DNA of 42,678 bases from Alcaligenaceae bacterium (GTDB taxonomy: Bacteria > Pseudomonadota > Gammaproteobacteria > Burkholderiales > Burkholderiaceae_B): positions 1 through 42,678 of the forward strand of contig JAJUJD010000008.1 of the NCBI GenBank assembly GCA_029267315.1, given 5' to 3'. Below, in pieces: positions 42,647 through 42,678 of the stretch; within the stretch, counting starts at the first letter, position 1; every line of letters starts with the position of its first letter. Under the pieces are notes generated by a model. The model was not told where the DNA came from. It did no database searches and saw nothing but the letters and a program-made list of their open reading frames with translations. Made by a program: the position numbers and the translations under genes.

Positions 42647-42678
42647 ATGAGTTTCGGTCAGGGTCTTAGCGGTCTCAA
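42647..42678 (+). CDS. flgE: FlgE, hook protein (3' partial)
   Basis: Only the first ten codons are in the window: M-S-F-G-Q-G-L-S-G-L. This matches the FlgE N-terminus (MSFxQGLSGL) and is the gene expected after flgD. GAGG lies about 9 nt upstream of the ATG. The rest of the gene runs off the right edge. Confidence 0.88.
   Translation, partial: MSFGQGLSGL

Overview
The window looks like chromosomal DNA of a motile betaproteobacterium of the Burkholderiales, most likely the family Alcaligenaceae (the Bordetella/Achromobacter/Pusillimonas side). The reasons are the order flhDC-motAB-cheAW-mcp-cheRBYZ-flhBAF-flgNMA-flgBCDE in one block, and a norR-norA-norB nitric oxide module arranged as in Ralstonia and its relatives. 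Genus cannot be fixed from the sequence alone. No IS element, prophage, integrase, rRNA gene or CRISPR array was seen; gene spacing and style are uniform.

Positions 1-6400: the 3' end of an autotransporter with its terminator; an Atm1-type ABC exporter (minus); tRNA-Asn(GTT) with its own promoter and terminator; an EamA-family transporter (plus); and a minus-strand pair encoding a SirB2-like membrane protein and a patatin-like phospholipase. Positions 6491-11095: a complete NO-detoxification module. NorR (minus) faces a divergent operon of a hemerythrin-type di-iron protein and a quinol-dependent NO reductase. Between them lie three GGT-N7-ACC NorR boxes and a sigma-54 promoter, and a strong terminator closes the operon. 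Positions 11094-15540: a CadR/PbrR-type MerR regulator divergent from a SulP anion transporter, a GAF-PAS-PAS-GGDEF diguanylate cyclase with a cysteine cluster, and a small ribbon-helix-helix regulator with a palindromic putative operator. Positions 15650-20640: glycerol use (glpK, with a TM2 protein and a lipoate-ligase-like protein downstream; divergent glpD) and an NlpC/P60 lipoprotein.

Positions 20675-42678: the flagellar and chemotaxis block. FlhDC sits behind a leader with several inverted repeats. It is followed by the stator genes motAB, the chemotaxis genes (CheA, CheW, a membrane MCP, CheR, CheB, CheY, CheZ), a second MCP that is soluble and carries its probable sensor domain at the C-terminus, the export genes flhB-flhA-flhF, the minus-strand flgA-flgM-flgN group with a clear sigma-28 promoter before flgM, and the rod/hook genes flgB, flgC, flgD and the start of flgE. 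FlhDC would switch on the class II genes, FlgM would hold back sigma-28 until the hook is complete, and the Che proteins would steer the finished motor. CheD, FlhG and FliA are not in the window.

Most of the window is well-known biology. The parts that look least standard are the C-terminal half of FlhF (about 415 residues of unrecognised sequence plus a changed G3 motif), the inverted-domain soluble MCP, the cysteine-cluster diguanylate cyclase, the short NorA without a ScdA-type domain, and several strong unexplained inverted repeats at gene boundaries.
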